A stretch of DNA of 39,060 nucleotides from Acanthamoeba sp. SK_2022b (GCA_027943245.1 JANDJZ010000546.1:1-39060), one strand, 5' to 3'; counted from the stretch's first letter, positions 1 through 11,549 are shown. Translations and numbers: made by a program. Notes: generated by a model not told the origin, from the letters alone.

Positions 1-1924
1 GACGGCTGGACCGTGAGCCAGAGGTAGGCGGCCACCACCAGATCCTCCCTCGTCTGTCGTTCCTCTGCATGAAGTTTGTGCGGTTCGCGTCAAGGGAGCG
101 TTGTCAAGCCAGCCGTCAGTGGGTGCGCACCGAGCGTTTCGTGTTCGGACATGTGAAGGCCGTCACATAGAACACCACCGGTCCCGCGTAGTACTCGCAG
201 TCGCGCCTCGGCTGCTGCATCAGTGGAATCTGTTCGTTGTTGCACTTGTTCGTTACACTTTGAACTCGTTGGCGAGCAACAGATCCCGGGACAGGGACAA
301 CACATGGCCTGAGCGCACCTTGAGACGCTCGCGTATCGCGTGGACGTGGTCCACGGACCTGGGGTTGATCAGGTGGAGGTTAAGACAGAGACCCTGGTGA
401 AACTGGCCCTTGCCCTCGCCCAGCATTCCGTGCAGTTCTCTAAACACCTGCACCCACCACGTTTGTTCACCAGCCAACCCGCAGTTGACGCATTCTCTCT
501 TCTCTCACACATATCACACATATCACACCCATAGCACGTGCAACAGAGGAGTCCACCTGCTCCTGGTAGTTGGGATCGTCCATGTGCTCGCAATCGACGG
601 CGTACACGATCACCAACCTCGTCGGCCCATGGGCCCATGGGCTGAAGCCCAGGTGCAGGCCCCGAAACATCCGCTCCTTCCCCTTCCACCAGTTCCTATT
701 TGTCCCCAAATAAGAGAAGAAAAGATAAAAATAAGATAAAAATAAAAATAAAAATCAGACGGTTCTTGCGCGACTTGTGCGGTGGATGCTACCTGGGACG
801 GCGAATGACGCAATAGTTGGCGACCTCTCGCGCTCCTTCCCACGCGTACTCGTATCGCAGCGAGCAGGCTTCCTGGATGTGCATCCGCAGCACCCGACAC
901 TCGCCTATCACGCCGCAGCAACAAGGGGCCAGTTCAGCAGATGCCCCTCCGAAGAAGAAGAAAAAGAGGTTCCTGGTTCGTCGCAAGTGGAGGGATCGAG
1001 GAACCTGTAGGGCTCACGATGTCTATCGGTTCGAAGGCAGCCGGGGTCGGGTGATCCGTGCACACCCTGGTCCCCGTGTTGTCTGACGTCCACGCGTAAG
1101 ATCGGTGAACAACTGCTGCCCCCCGCAGGAAATGCTTGGGGGAGTAAAGTACCGGTGACCGTGGCTTCCTTGATGATGTCGACTAGGACCGACAGTCGCT
1201 CGAAGGAGGTGTGGCCGGCGATGATGAACCCGACGTCGCCCTTTGCCTGCCATGTCGAAACCATCTCGTGCATGCTGCATCCGGTCACAACATCGTCAAC
1301 ACCGACCCTACTTCTCGCCAGCGGTAATGATGGCTGCAAAGGAGCATGAAGCTGAGAAAGGAGGCCGAACCGCCTGTAGGCCGCCTTCCACCCGCTGGTG
1401 CGCATCTCACCTTCCGCTCTCTCCCGCGCATGGCGTTGCACAAAGGCCAGCAAGCGACGCCCGGCCCCCGAGCTGTCGACGCCGCTGAGGAAGCCGGCGA
1501 ACACGTCTACTGCTGGCCGCTTGAGCCACTCGTTCGACGGCTCTGGCACCGCCTGGTGGCCGACGGCGAGTGCGCACACGTGCGGAAGTGGTTAGGGAGT
1601 TCGTGTGTGTACATGTGTGTGGGCGGGGCCAGTTACGTGGTAGGGGTGGGGCGGGGCGTCCTCGCCCCAGAAATCGCTGCCGAACCGGCAGAGGAAGAGG
1701 GTGGCCCACACCACGTCGCTCGCAGCCTCCTTCGCAAGTGCCTTGCTCGCTAGTGCCACCTGTTGTTGCCCCCCCCCCCGCGCATTAACAACCTGGGTTT
1801 GTGCGTGCCAGTTTGAGAAAGAGAGTACATGGGACAGATCACGCGGCTCGAGGTGGAGCAGCACGCACGCCCGCACGTTTTCGTCGACGCTCGCCCACAA
1901 CGAACCAAGCTCCTTTCCTGCCAT
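1..1924 (-). CDS. F-box protein with a degenerate small-GTPase-like C-terminal region (3' end beyond the window)
   Basis: Probably an SCF ubiquitin-ligase substrate receptor. Start ATG is 1922-1924. Exons rebuilt from splice sites and phase: 1829-1924, 1637-1759, 1153-1552, 1005-1082, 793-946, 557-695, 319-447, 131-229 and <1-62; all eight junctions close in phase, giving about 426 residues before the window edge. Residues ~8-65 form an F-box (VLLHLEPRDLSH, then ALASKALAKEAASDVVW and LFLCRFG). The later part (VGFIIAGHTSFERLSVLV, LVIVYAVDCEHMDD, VFRELHGMLGEGK, HLINPRSVDHVHAIRERL, VVFYVTAF) follows the strand/helix order of Arf/Ras GTPases, but the P-loop GKT/S and the NKxD motif are absent. 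The GTPase resemblance is my inference. The in-frame TAA at 253-255 lies inside the 230-318 intron. Exon 1153-1552 is open throughout but could hide another small intron. Confidence 0.72.
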
Positions 1925-2409
1925 GCCTGGTTCGTTCGGGCAAGCAGCCGTTTATGCTCACTTATCGCCAATTTGTCCAATGAGCGACCACAGCCTAAAT
2001 TTCAAGTTTGTTTGGTGCTGCTTCCTTACTTGGATGTTGTCGGCGGGGAAGTCCAAGGCGAGGTGGTGCTTACACTTTTGCAGCTTACGCCGGTGAGACA
2101 GTCGCACCGTGTGAGTTGTGCGCTATACTCGCAACGTCGCCCTGATTTGATATCTTGTTGAGAACAACTAGTCTTTCTGGATAGGAATGTGTCCCACCAC
2201 TACGCAGCATATGAGACTTTCAACTTTGCACTCATCCTAACACTCATCACCAACCATGTGGACCAGGCTTGTGGGGCGCCAGCAGCTGCAGTGGAGTCGT
2301 GGGGAAGCTTTACGCGGAACACAGAGCAGCCAGTGGCAGCAAATACAGCCATCCAGCTCCAATTGGAACAGATCGCCACCGTGGAGACCGCAGGCCTGTG
2401 CAGTCAAGG
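1925..2409. other. Intergenic: upstream region of the F-box gene and 3' flank of the DCAF7 gene
   Basis: This 485-bp stretch separates two minus-strand genes. It should hold the promoter and 5' UTR of the F-box gene and the 3' UTR of DCAF7. It is less GC-rich than the flanking exons. I see no convincing TATA box, tRNA or additional coding exon. Confidence 0.5.
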
Positions 2410-4472
2410 CTAGAGGGGGAATACTATCACAGTGCGATGATGGCTGATGGCGGCATAGGGCTCCTGCGCGTTCCACGCCACGTTGTTGATCTCTTCCCTG
2501 CCGCGCATTTGCCGCACTGGCTCTGCTCGGGGGGGGGGAGCACGACCAGTCGTGGTCAACAGTCGAGCGATTGAGCAAGCAAAGGAAGGGGCAGCGGATA
2601 TACCAAGGACCCGTTTGGTGGGCGAGATATCCACGTTCCACATGTTGAGCACGCAGTCGTCACCGCCGGTGAGGAGCTGGTTGGCGTTGTTGAGGTAGGG
2701 CGACCACACCAGCGCATTGACCGGTGCGCTGTGTCCTCTCAACTCTGCCGCCACCCCCAGCGGAAATCTGGTCCCCGCCCCATCGCATCATCCACAGGTG
2801 GGCGGGTCGCCGAGGGGGGGGGGGTGGCGACAACGATGACGGATGACGACTAGTCGACGACGACGAATGATCTCGACGAGAACCCGCGTACCTCATGTCT
2901 ACAATGACCGGCGTGGTGGAGCCCATGGGCGCGGCGACGAGGATGTACTCGTTCTCGGGGTTCCATGCGACTCGGAAGAAGCCCTTGCCTTGGCATTCGA
3001 GCAGGGTCTGCGCTTTCTCAAAGTCGTTCCGTCTGCCGTTCAATCGGCGTGAAGGAAGAAGAACAGGACGAGGTAGAGGAGGAAGAGGAAGAAGAGGAAG
3101 AAGAAAAGGCGCACGTCAAGCTCCTCTCGCTCCCTTCTTGAGGGGATGGGGTGGGGGAGGGGGAGGGGGTAACCGTACCTGTCCCATAAGCGGACAGACC
3201 CATCGGCGGAGGCCGTCGCGAGGAAGCGCCCTCCGCTCTTTTGGTTGAAGGCGATGTCGTAGACCTCGCCTTGGTGAACCTCGACCTGGTCCAGCACCTG
3301 CCTTGTCTGCTCGTTCGAGTGGCCGCGGCGGTACACGGAAACGGGGGGCGCATGGATGAACGAACGAATGAATGGTGAGAACCGATGATGATCCTGCGTG
3401 GCAATGAGTTGGGAAGGAGGAAGAGGGCCCGGGCTTGGCTTACGTTGATGTCCCACAGGTTCATCGTGCCATTGAAATGGGCCGTGGCGATGAGGTTCGT
3501 TTCGATGGCGCTCCAGTCAAACGAGGTCACCGCTCCTCGCGTGCGCCAATCCTTTTCCTGCAGGCGTCACTCGCGTCAGGGCGAGCAGTCCTACTGCCTG
3601 CAGCTCTCACTCCCAGCCGAGGGGGAGAGAGAGGGAGGGATTTGTTGTGGGGGGGGGATAGGAATGTGCACGTGCCAGAGGGTCATAGAGGACGACGTGG
3701 GGTCGGACCTGCGCGCCGTCGCTCGGCACCTGCCACAGGCGGAGGTAGTCCCCGGACGTGGCCAGCAGGTCGGCAGCGTTGCTGGGCAGGTCCTCTGGGC
3801 GCCACATGAGCTTGGTGGCCGCGTAGCCGTGCAGGAACTCGGCCCGCACCGCAAAGTCGCCTCGCTTGGCATCAAAGTCCACCACCGCCACTGCACGCCA
3901 CCGCAAATCAAAAGATGATACACACACACACACACACAGGGGGGAGAGAGAGAGAGAGAGAGTGGAGTGAACGTGAGTGCGTGGGCCAGTGTCGGCAGCA
4001 GACAAGGAGAGAGGGAGGGGATTGTGTGCTGCGCGCTGCGTGCTGTGCCTTTATTGGAGCAGCGGTCTTCCATGAAGGAGCTCACGGCCAGCCGCAAGGG
4101 ACGCCCTGCCCCATCCGAGCTCGCCCCCTGCGCCCAGGCAAGGCCGTAGAGAGGGTACTTGGCCTCCCAGGCATACTCCTCCACGCTGCTGTGGTGCCGC
4201 TTCGTGCTACGGCCCTCCACCTCCTCCACCTCCTCCTCCTCGGCCCAGTCCTCTTCCAGTGAAGCGAGAGGCGCCTCCGCTGCGCCCACCCTTCTCCCAG
4301 GGGACTTTCTGTTCGACGGTGTGGCCTCCGTTTCTCCGCTGCTACTGCTGCTGCTGCTGCTGCTGGGCAGAACGAGACGTCGCTTGCGAGTGGCTTCGAA
4401 AGCCTCTGCGGGACGACCGCTCGCTTCTTCGCTGTCTCCCCCTCTGCGACTCCGAGCCGGCCGCGACATCAT
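2410..4472 (-). CDS. DCAF7: DCAF7/AN11/TTG1-type WD40-repeat scaffold protein
   Basis: The family members are small WD40 propellers that act as scaffolds for CUL4-DDB1 ligases, DYRK/HIPK kinases and, in plants, MYB-bHLH complexes. Exons: 4049-4472, 3676-3890, 3444-3557, 3179-3306, 2892-3032, 2604-2767, 2410-2522; stop TAG at 2410-2412; 432 residues. Family landmarks appear in order: LLATSGDYLRLWQV, VTSFDWSAIETNLIATAHF, GEVYDIAF, TASADGSVRLWD, VNALVWSPY, REEINNVAWN. The first ~100 residues are an extra Ser/Glu-rich extension with a poly-Ser run (AGC repeats near 4337-4363); the animal and plant proteins are about 340 residues. ATGs at 4472 and 4469 are both possible starts. Introns 1 and 2 appear to use GC donors; if intron 2 instead used the GT at 3707-3708, exon 2 would be 3709-3890 and 11 family-aligned residues would be lost. 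Confidence 0.9.
3920..3962. repeat. Compound (AC)n/(GA)n microsatellite in DCAF7 intron 1
   Basis: About nine AC units are followed by about ten GA units, wholly inside the intron at 3891-4048. Read on the minus strand this is a CT run then a GT run just before the acceptor, so it could double as the polypyrimidine tract. Confidence 0.9.
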
Positions 4473-4559
4473 CAACCGCTCTCGTTCTATTGTTCTGGCC
4501 TCTCGGTTAGATTTTCCCACCACATTTCTCCTTTCTTCTTTGTTTCATGAAGAGAGAAC
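4473..4559. promoter_or_regulatory. Very short shared divergent promoter (DCAF7 / membrane protein)
   Basis: Only 87 bp separate the DCAF7 start codon (minus, 4472) from the start codon of the membrane-protein gene (plus, 4560). Both 5' UTRs and core promoters must fit here or overlap the coding regions. The segment has C/T-rich patches (around 4525-4545) and no obvious TATA box. That it works as a bidirectional promoter is inferred from layout. Confidence 0.55.
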
Positions 4560-5310
4560 ATGGCGGGAGGCAGTGACGCGGTGCTGCAGGGAACGGCCCT
4601 CCTGGCCCTCCGGTTGGTGTGCCTGGCTGGACCCGCCCTCGGTGCCCTGCTGGCCGTCGCGTGGACGGCCTTCCGCACGCCCGGCCCGCAACACAATAAT
4701 GGCGTCGATACCACCAGCGCTGGGATCGGCATCAACGACTCGAACGAGGCTCTTCACGACCGGCCACGTCTGGGGATGCGGGCTGGCCCCGTCTCCTTGC
4801 GAGCACGGGCAAAGCACGCCACTCCCGCCGTCATCTTGGGTGCCTCTCTCCTGTCCCCACTCCATCCATCTCACGTGGGACTCACCAAGAGAGTGCGTCG
4901 TATTTGCGGCGACGTCTGCAGCTTTTGCCACTTGGGTGGGGCTGGCCATCACGTGGCTCCAGTACCGCCCCTTCCTCCTCCGCTATCTATTAATCAGCAA
5001 TTATTAATTATTAATTATTATTATTATTATTTATTGGGCTCGCGGTACACGGTAGCGTGGTGCCTGGTGCCGCTTCAGCGACCCTCCTCTCCTTATCCAC
5101 GCATATCCCCCTGACTCACGACACGTCGGCAGGGTGATGGCGGGGTTCGTGGTGGGGATGGCGGGAGCTCTGGTCGCGTTCGGCGCGTTTGGGTGGCGGT
5201 TCTACGGCGTGGAGACGGGGCGTGGCGCGCTGGAGGTGGGCCTCATGGTGGCGTTATCCATCGCCACGTTTCTCCTCGCCGGCATCGGCTTTTCGGCCTC
5301 ACTCTATTGA
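4560..5310 (+). CDS. Small four-helix membrane protein, family not recognised
   Basis: Exons 4560-4839, 4892-4961 and 5133-5310 join in phase to give 175 residues, ending in TGA at 5308-5310. Introns are 52 and 171 bp, the first unusually short. Predicted membrane segments are about residues 10-37 (Leu/Ala-rich), 87-117 (containing VVFAATSAAFATWVGLAITW), 119-139 (GFVVGMAGALVAFGAFGW) and 148-172 (GLMVALSIATFLLAGIGF). A polar loop of about 50 residues lies between helices 1 and 2. No cleavable signal peptide is evident. The E-x-VVFAAT segment faintly recalls the sixth helix of class C receptors, but the protein is far too short to be one. Exon 2 to 3 is well supported; the exon 1 to 2 junction is the weakest. 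Confidence 0.6.
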
Positions 5311-5730
5311 ATGAGTTCACGCGCACACTCATCCTCCTCGCTTGATCCCCCTCTACCGCCGCTACCACATCATCACCACCACGCCCTCCCCAAGATGATC
5401 CGTGATGGTGACGGTGACGGTGGTGGGAGGTAGAAAGGCATGGCCAAGGATGTACTTTCCACCCACTCTATGGCCTTGTTTTTTTTTTTTTTTTCCTTTT
5501 TTTGGCAAACCACTACACTTGGTCTTGCCCTTTTTAGGGGGGCCTGCAAAAACCCACAGCAACAAGAAGGATAACAAGAGCCCAAAAGGAGGAGGAGATC
5601 AGAACAGCGCCAGCGGCAAAAAAACAAATCACTCCCTTCCCCTCCAAGAACTGGGTGAGGCGGAGGAGGTAGAGCGAAAAGGGTGTTAGAAGTATTAGCC
5701 GATTGATCGTTCGAGCCAATCAGGCGCCCG
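5311..5730. other. Intergenic, with long poly-T tract
   Basis: This 420-bp gap lies between the membrane-protein gene and the TPR gene, both on plus, and so should contain a terminator/polyadenylation region and a promoter. A run of about 16 T followed by a second T run lies near 5479-5502. I see no exon with convincing coding character on either strand. Confidence 0.5.
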
Positions 5731-8700
5731 ATGGCAACCCTATCTTCTTCCGCGGGCTCCAAGGGTGAGACGGCCACCACCGCTACCGCTGCCACCAAGC
5801 AACGAGGCTCCAAGAAGCCAGCGGCCAACAACGGCGTGCACAAAGGCACCCCCTCCTATAACCTCTCTCTCTCTCTCTCTCTCTCTCCAACACGGTGCAT
5901 CTCTAAAACTTGCTGGTGCAGCCACTACCCGCCGCCCGCTGCCGACCCCTCCCCCCCAGCGGCAGGGCAACGCACGGTCGACCGACACCAGCACGACCTC
6001 GTCACCCCCGGAGGCCTCGGTTCGTCGCCTCCGCTCCCTCTTTGCGATGAGGCATCGCCACCAACCCCACTTCGCCCGCATGTTAAACAGGAGCCCACAG
6101 TGCGTCGACACACTGTGTCGGTCGTGAGTGTTGGTGCCTCGTCGTCCCAGGGGGGCAATTCGGCCTCGGGCAAGCCAGCATCGAAGGAGGGTGTCCGTTT
6201 GCCAGAGACCCCTGGTTCGCCGGCGTCATCACGAGCGGCGACGACAGGCTCCCCTGGTGCTGCGGCTGCTCCTGCTAGCGGTGGCGAGGCCGGCGGTGCT
6301 GCTGCCCGCAAAGTGGGCGTCTCAGAGGGCGGGCGTGTCCGCCCGTTGCCTAAGCCTCCCAGCCGAACGAATCGCGCGTCCTCATCGCCTGTCTCTCCCC
6401 GACAGCACCAGACGTTACGCGTGCAGAAGCAGCCTCAGCGATCCTCCACCTTTGTACAGCCGTCCCACCCGGTCTCCCGGGACCACGATACGCCATCAAC
6501 ATCACCGTCGCCGCCGACGGCGGGAGAAGCCGGTCCCGCAGTGCCTGCCCCCACGCCCAATCGAACACTCTCCCAGGCTCCTCGCGGACGCGAGATGGCC
6601 AAGAGCTACTCCACCACCGACATCATCACTCAGGTACACCGTTCTCTTGGGCCCTTTTCCCCTGTCGCTTTCATGCTCCAAACGCCGCCCCACTCTCTCT
6701 CTCTCTCTCTCACGATCAGTATAATATTGACGGGCTGGAGGGTGGGGGGGGGCTAGATGGGAGGAAGGCCTGGACAACGAAGGCCGCCATCCCAGTCGGG
6801 AGCGGAGGCAGGGGCGAGTGGCGGCGGGAAGACCTCGCGCAGTTCGCCGTGGTCGGGAGTGAGCGAGCTCATCCGCTACTTCAAGGACCGGGAGAGCGAA
6901 GAGAAGCAGCGGCTCGACAAAGAAAAGAAGGACAAGCGAGCGGCCAAGCGCGATGCCAGCAGCGCGCGCAAGACCAAGCGCATGGACATGCTGGGCATGC
7001 TTCTCCTCGACACTCCCTCTCGGCGCCCCTCCGATGCGTCTCCCCCGCTGCTGCTCTCCTCTTCGGCCCCGTGCATCGGCGGCGCCGCCGCAGCCTCTCC
7101 CTCGCCATCACCACCAGCAGGCTCGGCGCAGGTGGCCGGCGAAGGCGCAGCCGAAGTGTCCCTCCGCCGGGGCAAGCGCGGAGCCAAGGAGAAATCACAC
7201 GGCGGCCGGGCCAAGGACCACCACCACCCTCACCAACACCACCTCGGCAGCGACAGCACAGCAAGCGGCAACGAAAGGGACGACCACCGCGATCAGCAGC
7301 AGCAGCAGCAGCAACAACAACAACAACAGCAACAACAACAACCGCCTTTGCAAGGCAAGGACATCAGAGACGAGGGCGGCGCGCTCTCGCCACACGGGGT
7401 GGGAGCCACCAAGAAGGCGAAGGAGGGCAGGAAGAACAAGACCCCTCGCGACAAGGCGGCGCCGTTGCCCGTGGTGAGCAACCCCATCTCCGTCGCGTCC
7501 TCCTACGAGCCGCCGCCACTGCTCCTTCCATCTCCGCGCACGCCTCGGGGCGGTCGCCCCCACCACACGCCCCCTTCTGCGCCTCTGCCTCCTCTCCCTT
7601 CCCCCTCCTCCTCCTCCTCCTCCTCTTCCTCCTCCGCCCCTCTCTCCCCCAACGCCGCCGCCGCCGCCTCTGGCTCCCCTGCCCTTTCACCACGCCCGGC
7701 GGGCCTTCCGACGTCCTCGCCTCCTCCTACGAGCCCTGAGCCCAGTTCTCCTTCTTCGTCGTGCGCCGACCTCACATCGGCGTCGCCACCCGATGATGAC
7801 GGCAGCAGCAGCAACAGGAATGGGAGGAGCAACAACAACCACAACCACAACAACAACAACAACAACAACAACCTGGTGGTGGTGGTGCATGAGGCCCATG
7901 AGTCCTGGAACTCGCCGCACGCCGCTCCTGGCGTCGTCGAGGACACCAGGCCCTCACCGGCCGCCACGTCCACCACCGCCTGCACGGCAGGGGAAGCGGA
8001 GGCCCTCGGCTCCGGACTTGGCGATGCGTCGCTCCTCGCCCCCCGCCCGCCGTCCGGCGCGGCGGGAGCAGTCCCGAGCGCCACCACGTGCCATGAGCGG
8101 TGGCGGCATCGCGAGGACCAGCCGTGGGGCATCGTCGTGCGAATACGCCTGCCCACCACGTCCATCGACGAGCCCCCGCACCCCAGCACGGCGACGCAAG
8201 CCGGGGCGCCGCTCGACGGCGCGGGCGGGGACGAGCTTTCCCCGGCGCTGGAGGAGAAGCAGCAGCAGCACCAGCACTTGGCCATCACGCTCGAGTCCAC
8301 CATGTCTCGCGCTGCCCTCTCCTCGCAGCTCCGCTTCGCCATCCTGGCCTGCCGTCCTCCCAGTGGTACCTCACCTCCCTGTCCCCTCTCAATGTCGCGC
8401 ACTCACCCCGCACACCGCCCACAAGACGGCCCGGCCCAGGCCGAGAGTGGCGAGGCGATGGTGAGGCAGGTGTTGCGAGGGGGAGGGCTGGTGTCGCGGT
8501 CGGGCAGCCACTGCCTGCCCATTTCGTGGCTGGTGGAGCACCCGGCCGCCTTCACGAACGAGCCCTACACCCTGTTGGCCCAGCCCCCCGCATCCCTCGA
8601 CCGCCGACGCCACGTCGTCGCTGCAATCGTCAGGGCCGCCGAAGACGCCGCCCGCCGAGATGGTATATTGGCCTCCCCCTCCCCCTTTCCCTCCCGTCAG

Positions 8701-8770
8701 GCAAGCCTGCGATACAATGGCCCCACCGCCTCACCACACGGCCATTTACATCTCTATCTCTATCTACCTT

Positions 8771-8830
<60 letters not shown>

Positions 8831-9419
8831 TTTCTACACAGACCACATGACAGCCGCAGCGCATTACGGGAAGGCCATCGATGTCGATGGGACGCTTCCC
8901 TACCTCCACCTCCGCCGGTGCGCCGCCTTTGCCCGCCTCGGCCGACTTCCTGATGCCCTCGTACCCACTCCTCCCGCCGATCTATATGTTCTGTAAATAT
9001 ATACATAATATATTGCGGTAGTTTAAGCAGCGCCGCCATTCCCTATCCTCGTGCCGCTCGTTCCTACCAGCACCACTCACACAGTGCACGCCCACTCACA
9101 GCGAGATGCCGATGCGGCGGTGGCGTTGGCTCCCACCTGGTGGCTGGCGCGGTTACGGCGCGCTCTTTGCCTGGTCGCCCTCGGCGAGGTTAGTCTCGCG
9201 CGCCTTGGCTGTTGTTGCGCGCTTTGCTTCGCGCTGATGACCGTACACGGCGTGCGTGCGCAGGTGGTTCCGGCAGCCGAAGAGCTGAAGCAAGCGCGGG
9301 CACTGAGCGAGACGCAGCTCACGCCGACGGCGGCAGGACGCCTCCAGCAGCTTGTGACAGGCCTCGAGGAGACGGCAGGGTTGATGTCCCCCTCCTCCTC
9401 ACGCTCAGGGGTCCCGTGA
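5731..9419 (+). CDS. Large disordered protein with C-terminal TPR-like helices
   Basis: Start ATG 5731; supported exons are 5731-6633 (may hide an intron near 5836-5921), 6757-8662, 8842-8960, 9102-9188 and 9264-9419, stop TGA 9417-9419, about 1,056 residues. Residues 1-300 are Ser/Pro/Thr-rich. A charged segment follows (VSELIRYFKDRESEEKQRL, then Lys/Arg-rich), next a 500-residue tract with poly-Gln (7294-7341), poly-Ser and poly-Asn (7829-7872) runs. The C-terminus is ordered: SSQLRFAILACRPPSG, an unrecognised ~60-residue block, then two TPR-like units (AAAHYGKAIDVDGTLPYLHL and DADAAVALAPTWWLARLRRA). TPRs bind partner peptides; the partner is unknown. The phase-0 intron 6634-6756 leaves an ATG right at the acceptor, so 6757 could be an independent start. 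Confidence 0.7.
8772..8827. repeat. (CA)n microsatellite in TPR-gene intron
   Basis: About 28 CA units lie in the intron 8663-8841, shortly before its acceptor (TTTCTACACAG). This is one of the longest pure dinucleotide runs in the window. Confidence 0.95.
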
Positions 9420-9593
9420 CTCCCTTGACGAGTCCTCCGGAAGAGAGAGAGAGGACCCTTTGTACTCGGGTGGGTGGGTGGGTGGAAACTGTTTATTGGT
9501 TGTTGTTGTTGTTGTTGCTGCAGTGGTTGAGGCATCTATGGGCCACCTCGCCCCATCTTGATCTCCTCCGGAGGAGGAGGAGGAGGAGGAGGC
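9420..9593. other. Convergent intergenic gap
   Basis: Only 174 bp separate the TGA of the TPR gene (plus) from the TAA of SRRM1 (minus). It contains a GGGT tetranucleotide run (about 9468-9484), a GTT run (about 9499-9515) and a GGA run (about 9568-9592), so the two 3' UTRs probably overlap. Confidence 0.6.
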
Positions 9594-9965
9594 TTAGTCT
9601 CGGCTACGGCGCAGCAGGCTGTGCATGGCCTGCTCCCTCAGGGCCTGCGCGCGCGGCGGCGGTGGGATGTGAGTGCACAATCCACAATGGGTGGGTGGAT
9701 CCTCGCGTTCGACGGCGCCGCGTACCGATTCGAGGACGAGGGGGTCATCCTGCTGCGCCTCGGCGTCGTCTGGGCGCGGGCGTTTGGCGGGCGAGGAGGA
9801 CTGCTTCCGGTCTGGGCTCCTCCTCTTCTTGGCGTTGCCCTCGTCGCTGTTCCTGTCATGGTCATCCTCGTCGTGCCTTCGGTGCCGCTCGCGCTCGCGC
9901 TCCCTGTCGTCGTCCTTCCTCCTCTCTCTGCTCCGGCTCCTCCTCTCTCTCCTGCTGCTGTCCCT

Positions 9966-10058
<93 letters not shown>

Positions 10059-11549
10059 TCTCCGGCTGTAGCGATCCCGGTCGACGTCGCTGCTCCGTCG
10101 ATCTCGCTCACGACGCTCCCGGGAGTGCTCTCGTCTGCTCCTGTGACGGTCCCGGTCGCTGTCAGCCCCGCGCTCTCGTCGGCTGCACGTGAACGCGGGG
10201 GGGGGGCGCCGTTGAGAACGCGCGGCGTGGCCCACGCACACACACAGAGAGAGGCACGCAACGGACCTGCTGCCACGACTCGCCTCGGCTACCGATGACG
10301 AGTCGTCCTTCCTCGTTGCGCCGCTTTCGGCGAGATCGCCTGCCTGCTTGCTGCTGCTGCTGCTGCTGCTATCCGGCACGTAGAGGCCGTAAGGCAACGC
10401 GACTTTCGCCTGCTGGGCCCCGCCACCGGCCTGTGCACGCAACCGTGAGGAGGAGGAGGAGGAGGAGGAGAGAGGAGGCAATCGACAGGGTCCACGGGGC
10501 GGGTACCGTCACAGCGGCCGTGGGGGCAGGGGCCGCGTGCACTGCAGGCGCATGGACCGCACTCTCCTTGTCGCGGCCAATCACGGCCGACAGGTCGCTC
10601 TTCACCCGCGATTCCTCTTCCTGCGGCGGACCCACCCCCCGTCAGTTGCGGCGGCGGCGGTGGGGGCGGGGGCAGGGGCAGGGGCAGGGTGTACCCTCTT
10701 TTGGCGGAGCTGGGCCTTCTTCTGCTCGAGGAACTCGGCGGGGATGCCGCCGGGGCTTGCCTGGGCGCTCAGGAGAAGCTTCCACAGGTCGGCTACGAAA
10801 TGGGGCGCGTCTGCCTCCAGGAAGCCATCCAGGTTGAGCTGCAGCTCCTTCGGATTCAGCGACTCCTGCTCACTCACGCACGCACGCACGCACGCACGCC
10901 CGGTCAGGCCAACAGACACGCTGGCCAAATGGTCGGCCGACCAACGGCGAGCCACCACTATTTGGGGGAGGAGGAGAGAAGAGAGAGAGAGAGAGAGGTT
11001 CGAAGCCGATGGGGGCACCTTATCGTCGAGGAGACCAAAAGCGAACCCGATGAGCACCTCATCCTCAAAGCCCAGGAGCTGAGTGATGCGCGCGGCCACC
11101 CACGGCTTGATAGCGTCCATCGCTACCTTCTTCAGGTCGACCTGCAGCTCCGCCGCAGTTGTGGCTTTGTCAGCAACGTGGGCAACACCACCACTACAAA
11201 ATAACAATAAAATGCTAATAATAATGATCATAATAAGATAAAAATAATAAAAAGCGGTGATGCGGCGACGCTGGGCGTTGGGCGGGTTGTTGGGGGGGGG
11301 GGGTAGGAGAAGAACACTCCACCTTGAGATCGAACTCTGGCGGAAACTTGCGGCCGGCGATGTACTTCTTGTACTTGTCCGAAAACCGCGCATCCTGCTC
11401 GGCACTTGTGCCCTGCGTCACAACAAGAAGCAAGAGCAAACAGCAAGATTGATGAGGACTCTGTGAATCGCGTCACTACTCGGGGGTAAGACAAGAATTA
11501 ATTCCTGAAGAGGGAGGAGAGATACACGAAAGAAGCCGCCATCGCCCAT
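9594..11549 (-). CDS. SRRM1: SRRM1/SRm160-like PWI-domain splicing factor
   Basis: Nuclear splicing coactivator that binds RNA through its PWI domain and bridges SR proteins and the exon-junction complex. Exons: 11526-11549, 11323-11412, 11019-11141, 10695-10865, 10507-10620, 10267-10430, 9726-10182, 9594-9644; all junctions in phase; 397 residues, stop TAA 9594-9596. The 8-codon first exon (MGDGGFFR) followed by [17 protein letters not shown] matches the conserved SRRM1 start. The PWI domain (residues ~37-130) holds [39 protein letters not shown] and [20 protein letters not shown]. After a Ser/Ala linker come RS/RD/RE repeats with about 16 Arg-Asp pairs, then a basic segment ([10 protein letters not shown]) and [10 protein letters not shown]. 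It is shorter than the animal protein, which has a far longer RS region. Confidence 0.92.
9959..10060. repeat. Hexanucleotide (CCTGTC)n array coding the RD run of SRRM1
   Basis: About 16-17 nearly perfect copies of CTGTCC sit inside exon 9726-10182. On the coding strand each copy reads GACAGG, Asp-Arg, so length changes add or remove RD pairs without breaking frame. Confidence 0.95.

Noticed and set aside
253..255. In-frame TAA as the end of the F-box gene
   Set aside because: A strong donor (AAG/GTGCGC) before it and an in-phase acceptor after it lead to coherent coding sequence (DCEYYAGPVVFYVTAF), so the TAA is intronic.
4521..4523. Upstream in-frame GTG as the DCAF7 start
   Set aside because: It is not an ATG. 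Two in-frame ATGs follow at 4472 and 4469, and the extra residues have no family support.
8363..8447. An intron in the TPR gene starting at GTACCTCACC (8366)
   Set aside because: No acceptor in the right phase follows, while the frame is open through the segment, so it was kept as coding.
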